A stretch of 21,028 nucleotides of DNA from UMGS1908 sp045588795 (GTDB lineage Bacteria; Bacillota; Clostridia; Christensenellales; UBA1242): NCBI GenBank assembly GCA_045588795.1, contig JAZNEY010000078.1:1-21028 (forward strand), in the 5' to 3' direction. The notes beneath the pieces are model-generated. The model saw nothing but the letters and a program-made list of their open reading frames with translations. It had not been told where the DNA came from and did no database searches. A program made the position numbers and the translations under genes. This document shows positions 20,989-21,028 of the stretch, in pieces. Positions within the stretch are counted from its first letter, which is position 1, and every line of letters starts with the position of its first letter.

Positions 20989-21028
20989 ACTTGCAAAATT
21001 TTTCAAGCACATCAAAACGCTCATTTAT
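20987..21028 (-). CDS. C-terminal end of a gene continuing beyond the window
   Basis: On the minus strand an open frame from the window edge encodes the 13 residues INERFDVLEKFCK and stops at TAA (20987-20989), directly at a terminator. The terminator placement supports a real gene end. The product cannot be identified from 13 residues. Confidence 0.45.
   Translation of the reverse strand: MNERFDVLEKFCK

Overview
The window is AT-rich chromosomal DNA from a low-GC, endospore-forming Firmicute, most likely an uncultured Clostridia-type lineage. The evidence is AGGAGG-type ribosome binding sites, sigma-A promoters close to TTGACA-N17-TATAAT, and a set of sporulation genes (spoIIE, yabP, yabQ, a SPOCS/LysM protein). 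There is no rRNA, tRNA, CRISPR array or recognisable transposase. No species can be named from the sequence alone.

Layout. (1) The left edge holds the 3' end of an unrecognised, internally repeated gene. (2) Positions 580-2906 (minus strand) hold the information-processing operon rpmG-secE-nusG-rplK-rplA. It has a strong promoter, a terminator straight after rplA, and a candidate L1-binding hairpin in the leader of rplK. The usual rplJ-rplL-rpoBC continuation is absent. (3) Positions 3079-5670 hold a small charged protein, a divergently transcribed glycerol kinase, and a MORN-repeat protein that converges on glpK at a shared terminator. (4) Positions 5889-14208 form a sporulation and cell-envelope region. 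On the minus strand are spoIIE, tilS, a VanW-domain protein, veg and a SPOCS/LysM protein. Divergent from spoIIE, on the plus strand, is the tight operon yabP-yabQ-divIC followed by a small zinc-phospholipase-C-like protein. Several of these genes sit near one another in Bacillus too. (5) Positions 14209-15617 look like an accessory insertion: an orphan gene with its own promoter and terminator, in a segment bounded by a 39-bp imperfect direct repeat of the preceding gene's 3' end. (6) Positions 15618-20857 (minus strand) hold a small DUF4116-like protein, a PflX-type radical SAM protein, pyruvate phosphate dikinase and an unrecognised 308-residue protein. The last 13 codons of another minus-strand gene and its terminator end the window.

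How the genes fit together. Region 2 serves translation and protein export. Region 4 links septum formation (divIC), sigma-F activation (spoIIE) and cortex/coat assembly (yabP, yabQ, SPOCS/LysM protein), with housekeeping tilS and veg embedded. Glycerol kinase and PPDK supply triose-phosphate and PEP/pyruvate metabolism. The observations I rate most worth checking are: tilS and the pflX-like gene with full TATAAT boxes only 8-9 nt before the ATG and no Shine-Dalgarno sequence (candidate leaderless mRNAs); the repeat-bounded accessory gene; the zinc-PLC-like protein in the divIC operon; and the L1 leader mimic. I did not find a clearly new multi-gene system.
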